Notes under the pieces: model-generated
The model's database searches: none
What the model was told of the DNA's origin: nothing
What the model saw: only the letters and a program-made list of their open reading frames with translations
Shown here: positions 24,361 through 32,986 of the stretch, piece by piece
Layout of the letters: each line of letters opens with the position of its first letter
Numbering within the stretch: position 1 is the first letter of the stretch
Source: an uncultured Oscillospiraceae bacterium
GTDB taxonomy: Bacteria; Bacillota; Clostridia; Oscillospirales; Oscillospiraceae
Assembly: GCA_949841355.1 (NCBI GenBank)
Contig: CATKZP010000004.1
Location: 115,770 to 179,769 of the forward strand
Direction of reading: 5' to 3'
Length of the DNA: 64,000 nt
Position numbers and translations under genes: made by a program

Positions 24361-25836
24361 ATGGCTGAAAAAACCACCGTCAACACACAGACCCAGCTGA
24401 AGGCTCCGGAAGGCTTCAACAGCGGGAAATTCCCCCTGAAGAAGCGTGAGCTGGGCGGTGTGCAGCCGCACATCAAGCTGGGCCCGTTCAATCTCCGCAT
24501 CCCCCTGATCCACCACGAGTGGTCCTGGACTGAGATGGCGGCGGCGATGTTCCTTGGCGTGGCATGCCTGGGCGCGGGCACCGCCACCACCATGTCCACC
24601 TTCGGCTTCGACGACCCGGCCACCATCGCGGCGCTGGGCCTGACCGAGAACGGCGCGTTCCTGATGAGCCTGACCTTCGGCGTGTTCAACGCCATTTGCT
24701 ACTATCTGCCCGCTCTGCTGGGCGACCCTGTGGTCCCCGGCTGGATCACCCCCGCCCTGCCCCTGACCCTGCGCTTTTTGGAGCAGTGGGCCATGCCCGA
24801 CTACGCCGCCGGACAGGTGGACCGAATATACGCAATGATCGCGCTGCAAATGCTGGTGGCCCTGTCGTTCCTGATTATGGGCGCAACGGGCCTGGGGCGC
24901 AAGCTGATCGACATTGTGCCCACGTCCATCAAGGCCGGAATTGTGCTGGGCGCCGGCGTCACCGCGGGCATCAACGTGTTCAGCGCGCGTATGCCCAAGG
25001 CGCCCATCACCGTGGCCATCGCGGTGCTGCTGTCCTACTTCTTCCTGTTTAACCCCACCTTCGCCCGCGCCGCCAAGAAGAACAAGACCCTGAACTTCCT
25101 GCGCAACCAGGGCGTGGTGCCCGCCCAGCTGTTTGCCATTGTGCTGGCTCCCTTCCTCATCCGGGAGATCGCGGTGCCCCAGATTCAGTGGGGCCTGACC
25201 CCGCTGAGCGTGGGCTTCGTGCTGGAGCACTTCACCATCTTCGGCCTGGGCCTGCCGGCGGCGTCCTTCTTCCTGGCCGCCCTGCCCAGCGCGCTGACCA
25301 CCTACATCATCGCCTTCTCCGACTTCGTGCTGGCCAAGGAAGTGGTCACCGAGGCCACCGCCACCCGTTCGGACGAGACCGTCATCTTCGACGCGGGCCG
25401 GTCCAATCTGGTGAGCTTCCTGCGTAACGGCATCATGTCGGTCTTTGCGCCCTGGGTGCCTATGTGCGGCCCCCTGTGGGCGTCCGGCCTGCTGACCATC
25501 ACCGAGCGCTATAAGAGAGGCTACAAGACCATGCACAGCTACTGGGACGGCGTTTGTACCTTCCGCGCCGCCACCGTCATCGCGGTGCTCATCCTGCCTC
25601 TGGTCACGCTGATCCGTCCCGCCTTTGCCATCTTCTTCGGCATCACCATGGGCGTTCAGGCCTTCGCCTGCGGCAATATCGGTATGCGCATGTGCACCAC
25701 CGCCAACGAGCGGGGCATCGCCTGCGTCATCGCCGCCGCGCTGGCCTACTACACGCCCGGCGTGGCCCTGGGCGTCGGCATCCTCGTGTGGGCCGTGGTG
25801 GAAGGCAGCGAGCTGTTTATCAAGAACAAGGAATAA
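24361..25836 (+). CDS. Polytopic membrane transporter (NCS2/SulP-like fold suspected)
   Basis: 491 residues, ATG after AGGAGAAG. About 12 hydrophobic helices follow a ~55-residue polar N-terminus; the first starts near EMAAAMFLGVACLGAGTATTM. Gly/Ala/Pro-rich helices and a repeated pattern recall carriers of the APC-superfamily 14-helix group, but I cannot name the family with confidence. Placed first in the operon ahead of 4-hydroxybutyrate dehydrogenase, it probably imports the substrate of the pathway (a small carboxylate such as 4-hydroxybutyrate, 4-aminobutyrate or succinate) or exports a product. Controlled by the promoter and palindromes just upstream. Confidence 0.75.
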   Translation: MAEKTTVNTQTQLKAPEGFNSGKFPLKKRELGGVQPHIKLGPFNLRIPLIHHEWSWTEMAAAMFLGVACLGAGTATTMSTFGFDDPATIAALGLTENGAFLMSLTFGVFNAICYYLPALLGDPVVPGWITPALPLTLRFLEQWAMPDYAAGQVDRIYAMIALQMLVALSFLIMGATGLGRKLIDIVPTSIKAGIVLGAGVTAGINVFSARMPKAPITVAIAVLLSYFFLFNPTFARAAKKNKTLNFLRNQGVVPAQLFAIVLAPFLIREIAVPQIQWGLTPLSVGFVLEHFTIFGLGLPAASFFLAALPSALTTYIIAFSDFVLAKEVVTEATATRSDETVIFDAGRSNLVSFLRNGIMSVFAPWVPMCGPLWASGLLTITERYKRGYKTMHSYWDGVCTFRAATVIAVLILPLVTLIRPAFAIFFGITMGVQAFACGNIGMRMCTTANERGIACVIAAALAYYTPGVALGVGILVWAVVEGSELFIKNKE

Positions 25837-25864
25837 CCTTCCATCTTTGCGCATCACTGTATGG

Positions 25865-25900
25865 ACAGCGCCGATTTGCCTGCGGATCGGCGCTGTTTCC
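25865..25900 (+). terminator. Intra-operon hairpin between transporter and dehydrogenase
   Basis: ACAGCGCCGAT (25865-25875) pairs with ATCGGCGCTGT (25886-25896), followed by TTCC. Likely a partial terminator or mRNA processing stem that sets relative expression. Confidence 0.55.
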
Positions 25901-25958
25901 ATAAAACCATGATAAAGAACCGGGAAATCACTGCCGATATATAAAGGAGAGCGCAAAC

Positions 25959-27074
25959 ATGAAACAGATCATCGTCCGCCCTGAGCTTCACAAATTCGAC
26001 ACCTGCAAAGAGTTTGTCCAGGAGTTTGCCCTGGGCGAGAAGGACCTGGTGCTGACCAACGAATACATCTACCAGCCCTATTTCGGTGAGATGGGGCTGT
26101 CTGTGCACACCATCTTCCAGGAGAAGTACGGCGCCGGCGAGCCCACCGATGTGATGGTGGACGCCATCATTGCCGACGCGGCCAAGACCGGCTACGACCG
26201 GGTGGTGGCCATCGGCGGCGGCACGGTCATCGACATCGCCAAGGTGCTGGCGGTGTCCGACGGCGGCCCGGTGGACGGGCTGTACGCCAACGTGGCCGGA
26301 CTGGAGAAGAAGCACCCGCTGATTATCCTGCCCACCACCTGCGGCACGGGCAGCGAGGTGACCAACCTGTCCATCATCAACCGCACCCGCATCGGCACCA
26401 AGATGGGCCTGGCCTCCGAGCAGATGTTTGCCGACCACGCGGTGCTGGTGCCCGAGCTGCTGGGCTCCCTGCCCTTCGGCGTGTTCGCCACCAGCTCCAT
26501 CGACGCGCTGGTCCACGCGGTGGAGTCCAGCCTGTCCCCCAAGGCCACGCCCTTTACCAAGCTGTTCGGCTATAAGGCCATCGAAATGATTATCCGGGGC
26601 TACCAGCGCATCGTGAAGGAGGGCCGGGAGTGCCTGGGCGGGCTGATGGGCGACTTCCTCACCGCCAGCACCTTCGCGGGACTGGCCTTCGGCACGGCGG
26701 GGTGCGCCGCCGTCCACGCCCTGAGCTACCCCCTGGGCGGCACCTATCACGTGGCCCACGGGGAGAGCAATTACGCCATGTTTACCGGCGTGCTGAAAAA
26801 CTACATGGAGATCCGCCAGGGCGGCGAGATCGCGGTGATGAACGACTATCTGGCGGGCCTGCTGGACTGCTCCGCCGGCGAGGTGTACGAGGAGCTGGAG
26901 AAGCTGCTCAACCAGCTGCTGCCCAAGAAGGCCCTGCGGGAGTACGGCGTCACCCAGGAGGACATCGGCGTCTTTACCGAGGCGGTGATGAACACCCAGG
27001 GCCGTCTGATGGCCAACAACTTCGTCCCGCTGGACGCCGCGCGCGTGCGCAAGATCTACGAAGAGCTGTATTGA
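25959..27074 (+). CDS. 4hbD: 4-hydroxybutyrate dehydrogenase (iron-type alcohol dehydrogenase)
   Basis: 371 residues, the length of the Clostridium kluyveri enzyme; ATG after AAAGGAGAG. Reduces succinic semialdehyde to 4-hydroxybutyrate with NADH, or the reverse. Group III ADH features: nucleotide-binding GGGTVIDIAKVLA (~86-98), PTTCGTGSEVT (~124-134), and metal-binding residues in SSIDALVHAVES and SYPLGGTYHVAHGE. The next gene encodes 4-hydroxybutyryl-CoA dehydratase and the CoA-transferase is three genes further, which fixes the substrate assignment. Cytosolic. Together these three enzymes convert succinic semialdehyde to crotonyl-CoA, the entry to butyrate. Confidence 0.9.
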   Translation: MKQIIVRPELHKFDTCKEFVQEFALGEKDLVLTNEYIYQPYFGEMGLSVHTIFQEKYGAGEPTDVMVDAIIADAAKTGYDRVVAIGGGTVIDIAKVLAVSDGGPVDGLYANVAGLEKKHPLIILPTTCGTGSEVTNLSIINRTRIGTKMGLASEQMFADHAVLVPELLGSLPFGVFATSSIDALVHAVESSLSPKATPFTKLFGYKAIEMIIRGYQRIVKEGRECLGGLMGDFLTASTFAGLAFGTAGCAAVHALSYPLGGTYHVAHGESNYAMFTGVLKNYMEIRQGGEIAVMNDYLAGLLDCSAGEVYEELEKLLNQLLPKKALREYGVTQEDIGVFTEAVMNTQGRLMANNFVPLDAARVRKIYEELY

Positions 27075-27117
27075 GCGGTCCGGCAAGCTAAAAACGAAAT
27101 TCGAGGAGGAATAACCC

Positions 27118-28569
27118 ATGTCACTGATGACCGGCGAGCAGTACATCGAAAGCATCCGAAAGATTCCGATGGAGATTTACATGTTCGGGGAGAAGGTGGA
27201 GAATCCTGTGGACGATCCCATTCTGCGGCCCTCCCTGAACAGTGTGCGCATGACCTACGACCTGGCCCAGATGCCGGAGTATCAGGAGCTGATGACCGCC
27301 GTCTCCCCGGAGACCGGCGAGCGCATCAACCGCTTCACCCACATCCACCGCTCCACCGAGGACCTGCGCAACAAGGTGAAGATGCAGCGCCTGCTGGGGC
27401 AAAAGACCGCCTCCTGCTTCCAGCGCTGCGTGGGCATGGACGCGTTCAACGCCGAGTACTCCACCACCTTTGAAATCGACCAGAAGTACGGCACCCACTA
27501 CCACGAGAACTTCAAGAAGTTTATGCTCTACTGCCAGCAGAACGACCTGACGGTGGACGGCGCCATGACCGACACCAAGGGCGACCGGTCCAAGGCGCCC
27601 CACGCCCAGGCCGACCCGGACCTGTTCCTGCGGGTGGTGGAGCGCCGGGAGGACGGCGTGGTGGTGTGCGGCGCCAAGGCCCACCAGACCGGCATCATCA
27701 ACAGCCACGAGGTCATCGTCATGCCCACCCAGTCCATGGGTCCGGACGACAAGGACTACGCCATCTCCTTCGCCGTGCCGCTGGACACCAAGGGGCTGTT
27801 CATGATTATCGGCCGCCAGTCCTGCGACACCCGCAAGCGGGAGGGCGGCGAGATGGACGTGGGCAACGCCGAGTTCGGCGGGGTGGAGGCCCTGACGGTA
27901 TTCGACCACGTTTTCGTGCCCAACGAGCGGATTTTCCTCAACGGGGAGACGGAGTTCGCCGGGATGCTGGTGGAGCGCTTCGCGGGCTACCACCGGCAGA
28001 GCTACGGCGGGTGCAAGGTGGGCGTGGGCGACGTGCTCATCGGCGCGGCGGCGGTGGCGGCGGACTACAACGGCGCGGCCAAGGCCAGCCACATCAAGGA
28101 CAAGCTCATCGAGATGACCCACCTGAACGAGACGCTGTACTGCTGCGGCATCGCCTGCTCGGCGGAGGGCCATCCCACCCAGAGCGGGAACTACATGATC
28201 GACCTGCTGCTGGCCAACGTGTGCAAGCAGAACGTCACCCGCTTCCCCTACGAGATCGTGCGCCTGGCGGAGGACATCGCCGGGGGCCTGATGGTGACGG
28301 CGCCCTCCGAGGCGGACTTCCGGGACGCCAAGCTGGGCCCCGTGATCGACAAGTACCTGCGGGGCGTCAATGAGGTGTCCACGGAGAACCGCCTGCGCAT
28401 CCTGCGGCTCATCGAGAACCTGTCCCTGGGCGCGGCGGCGGTGGGCTACCGCACCGAGTCCATGCACGGCGCGGGCTCTCCCCAGGCCCAGCGCATCATG
28501 ATCGCGCGCCAGGGCAATCTCGCCCACAAAAAGCAGCTGGCCCGCGCCATCGCTCATATTCAGGAGTGA
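27118..28569 (+). CDS. abfD: 4-hydroxybutyryl-CoA dehydratase / vinylacetyl-CoA isomerase
   Basis: 483 residues, close to the Clostridium aminobutyricum enzyme; ATG after GAGGAGGAATAACCC. Radical dehydration of 4-hydroxybutyryl-CoA to crotonyl-CoA using FAD and a [4Fe-4S] cluster. All four cluster ligands are in place: Cys100 and Cys104 (ASCFQRCVGMD), His293 and Cys300 (GYHRQSYGGCKVG), one position later than C99, C103, H292 and C299 of the characterised protein. Cytosolic and oxygen-sensitive, hence an anaerobic host. Flanked by 4-hydroxybutyrate dehydrogenase and, after two small genes, the CoA-transferase that makes its substrate. Confidence 0.95.
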   Translation: MSLMTGEQYIESIRKIPMEIYMFGEKVENPVDDPILRPSLNSVRMTYDLAQMPEYQELMTAVSPETGERINRFTHIHRSTEDLRNKVKMQRLLGQKTASCFQRCVGMDAFNAEYSTTFEIDQKYGTHYHENFKKFMLYCQQNDLTVDGAMTDTKGDRSKAPHAQADPDLFLRVVERREDGVVVCGAKAHQTGIINSHEVIVMPTQSMGPDDKDYAISFAVPLDTKGLFMIIGRQSCDTRKREGGEMDVGNAEFGGVEALTVFDHVFVPNERIFLNGETEFAGMLVERFAGYHRQSYGGCKVGVGDVLIGAAAVAADYNGAAKASHIKDKLIEMTHLNETLYCCGIACSAEGHPTQSGNYMIDLLLANVCKQNVTRFPYEIVRLAEDIAGGLMVTAPSEADFRDAKLGPVIDKYLRGVNEVSTENRLRILRLIENLSLGAAAVGYRTESMHGAGSPQAQRIMIARQGNLAHKKQLARAIAHIQE

Positions 28570-28600
28570 CCCGCGGAGCCGGGAAACCTAGTCTGACCGG

Positions 28601-28630
28601 GGGGCGGCGGCATACTGCCGCCCCTTCTTA
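28601..28630 (+). terminator. Hairpin between abfD and the NifU-like gene
   Basis: GGGGCGGC (28601-28608) pairs with GCCGCCCC (28617-28624), followed by TTCTTAATT. Likely a partial terminator separating the abundant fermentative enzymes from the downstream genes; no promoter is evident after it. Confidence 0.6.
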
Positions 28631-28652
28631 ATTCAAAAAGGAGGCCCTTTTG

Positions 28653-28937
28653 ATGTACGAGGAGATCGAGCGAGTGCTGGACCAGTATGTCCGCCCCCTG
28701 CTGCGCGGCCACGGGGGGGATATGGAGGTGCTTGGGCTGGAGGACGGCGTGCTGCGCTTCCGCCTGCTGGGTAAGTGCTCGGGCTGCCCCGCCGCCGACC
28801 TGACCACGGAGGAGCTGATCCGCTCGGAGGTGGTGGAGCGGGTGCCCGAGGTGCGCCAGGTGGCGCTGGTGCGGGAGACCAGCCAGGAGCTGCTGGACCA
28901 GGCCCGCGAGATCCTGAGGCGCCGGCATGGGGGATAA
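28653..28937 (+). CDS. NifU C-terminal-domain Fe-S scaffold-like protein
   Basis: 94 residues from the ATG at 28653 (AGGAGG nine bases upstream). Single NifU/Nfu domain: EEIERVLDQYVRPLLRGHGG, then the cluster-binding pair GKCSGCPAADLT (Cys-x-x-Cys), ending in a helix. Such proteins carry and deliver [4Fe-4S] clusters. Its position directly after abfD suggests delivery to the dehydratase, or to the Cys-rich domain of the next gene, which it overlaps by 11 bp. The functional pairing is inference. Confidence 0.85.
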   Translation: MYEEIERVLDQYVRPLLRGHGGDMEVLGLEDGVLRFRLLGKCSGCPAADLTTEELIRSEVVERVPEVRQVALVRETSQELLDQAREILRRRHGG

Positions 28938-29652
28938 GAAGCGGATCGGCGTGCGCTACTGCGGGGGCTGCAATCCCCGGTACGACCGGGTGGCGGTGGT
29001 GAACAAGCTGGCCTCCCTGTTGCCCCAGGCGGAGCTGGTTCCGGCACAGCCCGGAGAGGGGTACGCCGGGGCGGTGCTGGTGTGCGGCTGCCCCAGCCGG
29101 TGCGCCAAGGCGGACAGCCTGGCCGTGCCGCCGGGGCGTCAGGTGTGGCTGAGCGGCTGGGAGGACCTGCTCCCGGCCAAAAAACAGCTGGAGGCCCTGC
29201 TGGCCCAGGAGCGGGAGGCCGGGGGGCTGACCCATGAGCAGGTGCTGGACATCCTGCCCCACCGGCCGCCCATGCTGTTCATCGACGAGGTGAGCCGGCT
29301 GAGCCCCGGGGAGGAGGCGGAGGCGGTGTTTTTCGCCGCCCCGGACCTGCCTGTGTTCGCCGGGCATTTTCCCGGCGCGCCGGTGCTGCCCGGGGTGTAC
29401 CTGGCGGAGGCGGCGGCCCAGACGGCCGCCCTGCTGATGATGGCCGGGGGGCGGTATGGGGGGAAAACGCCCCTGCTCACCGGCATACAGAAGGCCGGCT
29501 TCCACCGCAGGGTGGTCCCCGGGGACACCCTGCGCATACACGCCGCCGTAGTGCAGGAGCGGCCCGAGCTGGGCTGGGCGGTGTGCCGCGGGCAGGTGTT
29601 CGTCCAGGACGGGCTGGCGGCGGAGCTGGAACTGCGCTTGAGCTTTCGCTAG
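28927..29652 (+). CDS. Cys-rich domain fused to FabZ-like hot-dog dehydratase
   Basis: 241 residues. Residues 1-65 form a small domain with five cysteines, C12-x2-C15 (VRYCGGCNPRYDR) and C53-x-C55-x3-C59 (VCGCPSRC), that looks metal- or cluster-binding. Residues ~100-241 are a FabZ-type hot-dog domain: LPHRPPMLFIDEV, then GHFPGAPVLPGVYLAEAAAQ with catalytic His147 and Glu161. FabZ enzymes dehydrate 3-hydroxyacyl-ACP to trans-2-enoyl-ACP. An ACP gene lies downstream (31023), and AbfD makes the CoA form of the same enoyl class, so this protein may act on an ACP-bound C4 acid. Start overlaps the NifU-like gene, implying coupled translation. The fusion is unusual; a housekeeping FabZ would be ~145 residues. 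Confidence 0.85.
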   Translation: MGDKKRIGVRYCGGCNPRYDRVAVVNKLASLLPQAELVPAQPGEGYAGAVLVCGCPSRCAKADSLAVPPGRQVWLSGWEDLLPAKKQLEALLAQEREAGGLTHEQVLDILPHRPPMLFIDEVSRLSPGEEAEAVFFAAPDLPVFAGHFPGAPVLPGVYLAEAAAQTAALLMMAGGRYGGKTPLLTGIQKAGFHRRVVPGDTLRIHAAVVQERPELGWAVCRGQVFVQDGLAAELELRLSFR

Positions 29653-29686
29653 GCGCGGGAAATTGCGAGAAAGCGAGTGAAAAACG

Positions 29687-30985
29687 ATGGATTGGAAGCA
29701 ATATTATGAAAGCCGCCTGACGACGGCGGAGGAGGCCGTGGGCAGGATCAAGTCCGGCGACCGGGTGGTGCTGGAGCACGCCTGCGGCGAGCCGGTGTAT
29801 CTGGTGGACAAGATGGTGGAGAACGCCGCGGCCTACCGGGATGTGGAGATCGTCCACATGGTAGCCATGGGCAAGGGCGCGTACTGCGCGCCGGAGCAGG
29901 CGGAGCACTTCCGCCACAACTCCCTGTTCGTGGGCGGCTCCACCCGCAAGGCGGTGGAGAGCGGCCAGGGCGACTTCACCCCCTGCTTCTTCTTCGAGAT
30001 CCCCCGGCTGTTCCACACCACCCTGCCGGTGGACGTGGCCCTGGTCTGCGTCACCCCGCCCAACGAGCAGGGTAAGGTGTCGCTGGGCGTGTCCTGCGAC
30101 TACACGCTGGAGGCGGTGAAGTCGGCCAAGACGGTCATCGCCCAGGTGAACCCCGCCATGCCCTACACCTGCGGCGCCACCGAGCTGCCGGTGGAGGACA
30201 TCGACGTGTTTGTGGAGCACGAGCAGCCCGTCATCGAGCTGCCCCAGGGCAGGATTGGCGACATTGAGAAGGCCATCGGCCAGAACTGCGCCACCCTCAT
30301 CCCCGACGGGGCCACCCTCCAGCTGGGCATCGGCGCCATTCCCGACGCGGTGCTGCTCTTCCTCAAGGACAAGAAGGACCTGGGCATTCACTCCGAGATG
30401 TTCTCCGACGGGGTGGTGGAGCTGGCGGAGGCGGGGGTTATCACCAACGCGAAAAAGACCCTCAAGCCGGGCAAGTTTGTGGTCACCTTCCTGATGGGCA
30501 CCAAGCGGCTGTACGACTTCGTCAACAACAACCCCGACGTGGAGATGCAGCCGGTGGATTACGTGAACGACCCCTTTGTCGTCGCCCAGAACGACAAGCT
30601 CATCTCCATCAACTCCTGCGTGCAGATTGACCTGATGGGCCAGGTGGCCTCCGAGTCGGTGGGGCTGAAGCAGATCTCCGGCACCGGCGGTCAGGTGGAC
30701 TTCGTGCGGGGCGCGTCGGCGTCCAAGGGCGGTGTGTCCATCATGGCGTTCCCCTCCACCGCGGCCAAGGGCACGGTGTCCAAGATCGTCCCCTTCCTGG
30801 ACCACGGCAGTGCCGTCACCACCTGCCGGTGCGACGTGGACTACGCGGTCACCGAGTACGGCGTGGCCCACCTGAAGGGGGAGACCCTGCGCCAGCGGGC
30901 CAGGAACCTCATCGCCATCGCCCACCCCGATTTCCGCGCGCCGCTGATCGAGGAGTTCGAAAAGCGCTTCCACTGCGCCTTTTGA
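29687..30985 (+). CDS. abfT: 4-hydroxybutyrate CoA-transferase
   Basis: 432 residues. Family I CoA-transferase that moves CoA from acetyl-CoA or butyryl-CoA to 4-hydroxybutyrate, supplying AbfD. Visible features: Gly-rich GIGAIPD (~214-220), catalytic Glu237 in LGIHSEMFSDG (E238 in the C. aminobutyricum enzyme), GTGGQVDFVRGA, and a C-terminus of usual length. The ATG at 29687 is preceded only by a weak GTGAAAAACG. Crystal-structure family knowledge supports a covalent glutamyl-CoA intermediate. Together with 4hbD and abfD it closes the 4-hydroxybutyrate to crotonyl-CoA route, here interrupted by the NifU-like and FabZ-fusion genes. Confidence 0.92.
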   Translation: MDWKQYYESRLTTAEEAVGRIKSGDRVVLEHACGEPVYLVDKMVENAAAYRDVEIVHMVAMGKGAYCAPEQAEHFRHNSLFVGGSTRKAVESGQGDFTPCFFFEIPRLFHTTLPVDVALVCVTPPNEQGKVSLGVSCDYTLEAVKSAKTVIAQVNPAMPYTCGATELPVEDIDVFVEHEQPVIELPQGRIGDIEKAIGQNCATLIPDGATLQLGIGAIPDAVLLFLKDKKDLGIHSEMFSDGVVELAEAGVITNAKKTLKPGKFVVTFLMGTKRLYDFVNNNPDVEMQPVDYVNDPFVVAQNDKLISINSCVQIDLMGQVASESVGLKQISGTGGQVDFVRGASASKGGVSIMAFPSTAAKGTVSKIVPFLDHGSAVTTCRCDVDYAVTEYGVAHLKGETLRQRARNLIAIAHPDFRAPLIEEFEKRFHCAF

Positions 30986-31022
30986 CGCCCCGCGGGACAG
31001 AACTAGAGTAGGAGCGAATCAC

Positions 31023-31259
31023 ATGACGAATCTGGAAAAGTACGACAAGCTGTTTCTCGAGGCCTTCCGGCTCCAGCCGGAGGAGCTGCCGGGGCTGAAA
31101 TACCGGGGCATCCAGGCATGGGACTCGGTGGGCCACATGGACCTGATGAGCGCCATGGAGGAGACCTTCGGCATCAGCATCAGCACGCCGGACCTGCTGG
31201 ATTTCTCCTCTTACGAGAAGGGGAAGGAGATCCTGGCCAAGTACGGCGTGGAGGTGTAA
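31023..31259 (+). CDS. Acyl carrier protein
   Basis: 78 residues. Four-helix carrier with the phosphopantetheine serine in AWDSVGHMDLM (Ser35, in place of the usual DSL). It is acidic at the C-terminal half (ISTPDLLDFSSYEKGKEILA). This is a pathway-specific carrier, not the fatty-acid AcpP, given the DSVGH motif and its place between CoA-transferase, hydrolase and LuxE/LuxC genes. It would carry the acyl group made by the AMP-forming ligase (34166) or handled by the FabZ fusion (28927). Starts 37 bp after abfT. Confidence 0.88.
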   Translation: MTNLEKYDKLFLEAFRLQPEELPGLKYRGIQAWDSVGHMDLMSAMEETFGISISTPDLLDFSSYEKGKEILAKYGVEV

Positions 31260-31265
31260 GCGGGC

Positions 31266-31892
31266 GTGGCGCAGCTGTTGGTGTGGACCGAGCCGCTGTC
31301 GGGCAGCAACTGCTACCTGATGGGGGAGGAGGGCGGCTGCCTGGTGGTGGACCCCAACGACCCCCGGGGGCCGCTGTCCCTGCTGGAAGAGCGGGGGTGG
31401 ACGCCGGAGCTGATCCTGCTCACCCACGAGCACTGCGACCACATGGCGGGGCTGGACGCGCTGCGGGCGCGGTGGCCCCAGGCCAAGACCATAGCCACCG
31501 CGGCGTGCAGCGCCAATCTGGGCAGCACCCGGCTGAACATGTCCGCCATGATGGAGGTCTACCTGACCTTCCACGGGAAGCCGGGGGTGAGCTATCCGCC
31601 CTTTGCCTGCCGGGGGGCGGATATCACATATGAGCAGACCTATACCACCCATTGGAGGGGACACAGTGTGCGCTGTGTCCCCCTTCCCGGTCATACGCCG
31701 GGGAGCGCGGGGATTTTTCTGGACGAGGCCGCCCTGTTCTCCGGGGACTACCTGCTGGCGGAGGAGACGGTGCTGCGCCTGCCCGGCGGGAGCCCGGAGG
31801 ATTACGAGCGGGTGACACGGCCGTTTCTGGCGGCGCTGCCCCGGGGGCTGGCCGTATGGCCGGGCCACGGGGAGGGCTACACCCTGACATGA
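31266..31892 (+). CDS. Metallo-beta-lactamase-fold hydrolase (glyoxalase II-like)
   Basis: 208 residues from GTG 31266, six bases after the ACP stop. Zinc motif LTHEHCDHMAG (His-x-His-x-Asp-His, ~57-62), then VPLPGHTPGSAGIF and FSGDYLLAE, and final GHGEGYT; these match single-domain glyoxalase-II-like enzymes, which hydrolyse thioesters. In this operon it could release acyl groups from CoA, ACP or the LuxE/LuxC cysteines as a proofreading thioesterase (inference). A perfect 10-bp inverted repeat (31657-31682) lies inside the coding sequence. Confidence 0.82.
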   Translation: MAQLLVWTEPLSGSNCYLMGEEGGCLVVDPNDPRGPLSLLEERGWTPELILLTHEHCDHMAGLDALRARWPQAKTIATAACSANLGSTRLNMSAMMEVYLTFHGKPGVSYPPFACRGADITYEQTYTTHWRGHSVRCVPLPGHTPGSAGIFLDEAALFSGDYLLAEETVLRLPGGSPEDYERVTRPFLAALPRGLAVWPGHGEGYTLT

Positions 31893-31912
31893 CGCGAGAG
31901 GAGGCGTGAGGA

Positions 31913-32986
31913 TTGGACCAGGAGGCATTGCTGGGCCTGGGGCCCTACTCCCTGAACCGGGAGGAGAAAACGGCGCTCTACCGAAGGGAGCTGGCCGGCC
32001 TGACCCGCCGCCACCGGGCGGGCTGCCGGGAGTACCGGCGGCTGCTGGAGGCGCTGGGCGTGCCGGAGGGCGGGGAGCTGGCGCCGGAGGACGCGCCCAT
32101 GCTGCCCGTGGGGCTGTTCAAGGAGATGGATCTGTGCAGCGTCCCCCGGGAGGCGGTGTTCAAGACCCTCACCTCCTCGGGCACCACCGGCGCGCAGGTG
32201 TCCCGCATTTTCCTGGACGCGGAGACCTCCGCCATGCAGCAGCGGGCGCTGTACCGGATCGGTGAGAGCTTCATCGGGGACAGGCGCCTGCCCTTTTTGG
32301 TGCTGGACAGCAAAAGGGCGCTGCGGGACCGGGCCATGTTTTCCGCCCGGGGGGCGGGCATTCTGGGCTTCTCCATCTTCGGGGGGCGCACCTGCTACGC
32401 CCTGGACGAGGACATGGCGCTGGACCTGGACGGCGTGCGCCGCTTTCTGGACGGGCGGCAGGGGGAGAAGCTGCTGCTGTTCGGCTTCACCTACATGATC
32501 TGGAAGCACGTGGTCCGGGCGCTGGAGGAGCGTGGGGAGCGGCTGGACCTGTCCGGCTCCATCCTCATCCACGGCGGGGGCTGGAAGAAGCTGGCCGGCC
32601 AGGCGGTGTCCCAGGACGAGTTCAAGGACCGGGTGCGCCGGGCGCTGGGGGTGGAGACGGTGCTGGACTACTACGGCATGGCGGAGCAGACGGGGGGGAT
32701 CTACATGGAGTGCCCCTGCGGCCATCTCCACGCCAGCGTGTGGTCGGACGTGATCATCCGCCGTTCGGAGGACTACGGCGTGTGCGCCGTGGGCGAGCCG
32801 GGGGTGATCGAGAGCCTGTCCCTGCTGCCCCGGTCCTATCCGGGCCATGCGGTGCTGACGGAGGACCTGGGGGTGCTGCTGGGGGAGGACGACTGCCCCT
32901 GCGGGCGGCTGGGGAAATATTTCGCGGTGACGGGCCGGGTGCCCAGAGCGGAGGTCAGGGGGTGCAGCGATACCTATGAGGGATGA
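31913..32986 (+). CDS. luxE: LuxE-type acyl-protein synthetase
   Basis: 357 residues from TTG 31913 (GAGGAGGCGTGAGGA upstream). Activates a carboxylic acid with ATP to an acyl-AMP and then to an enzyme thioester, which it hands to LuxC. The ATP-binding loop is SSGTTGAQVSR (88-98); YYGMAEQTGGIY and GHAVLTEDLG are the usual downstream motifs of this adenylate-forming family. A Cys lies seven residues from the end (RGCSDTYEG, C351), matching the flexible C-terminal acyl-accepting Cys of luminous-bacteria LuxE. It overlaps luxC by 11 bp. No luciferase genes are present, so the product aldehyde serves another purpose. Confidence 0.9.
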   Translation: MDQEALLGLGPYSLNREEKTALYRRELAGLTRRHRAGCREYRRLLEALGVPEGGELAPEDAPMLPVGLFKEMDLCSVPREAVFKTLTSSGTTGAQVSRIFLDAETSAMQQRALYRIGESFIGDRRLPFLVLDSKRALRDRAMFSARGAGILGFSIFGGRTCYALDEDMALDLDGVRRFLDGRQGEKLLLFGFTYMIWKHVVRALEERGERLDLSGSILIHGGGWKKLAGQAVSQDEFKDRVRRALGVETVLDYYGMAEQTGGIYMECPCGHLHASVWSDVIIRRSEDYGVCAVGEPGVIESLSLLPRSYPGHAVLTEDLGVLLGEDDCPCGRLGKYFAVTGRVPRAEVRGCSDTYEG

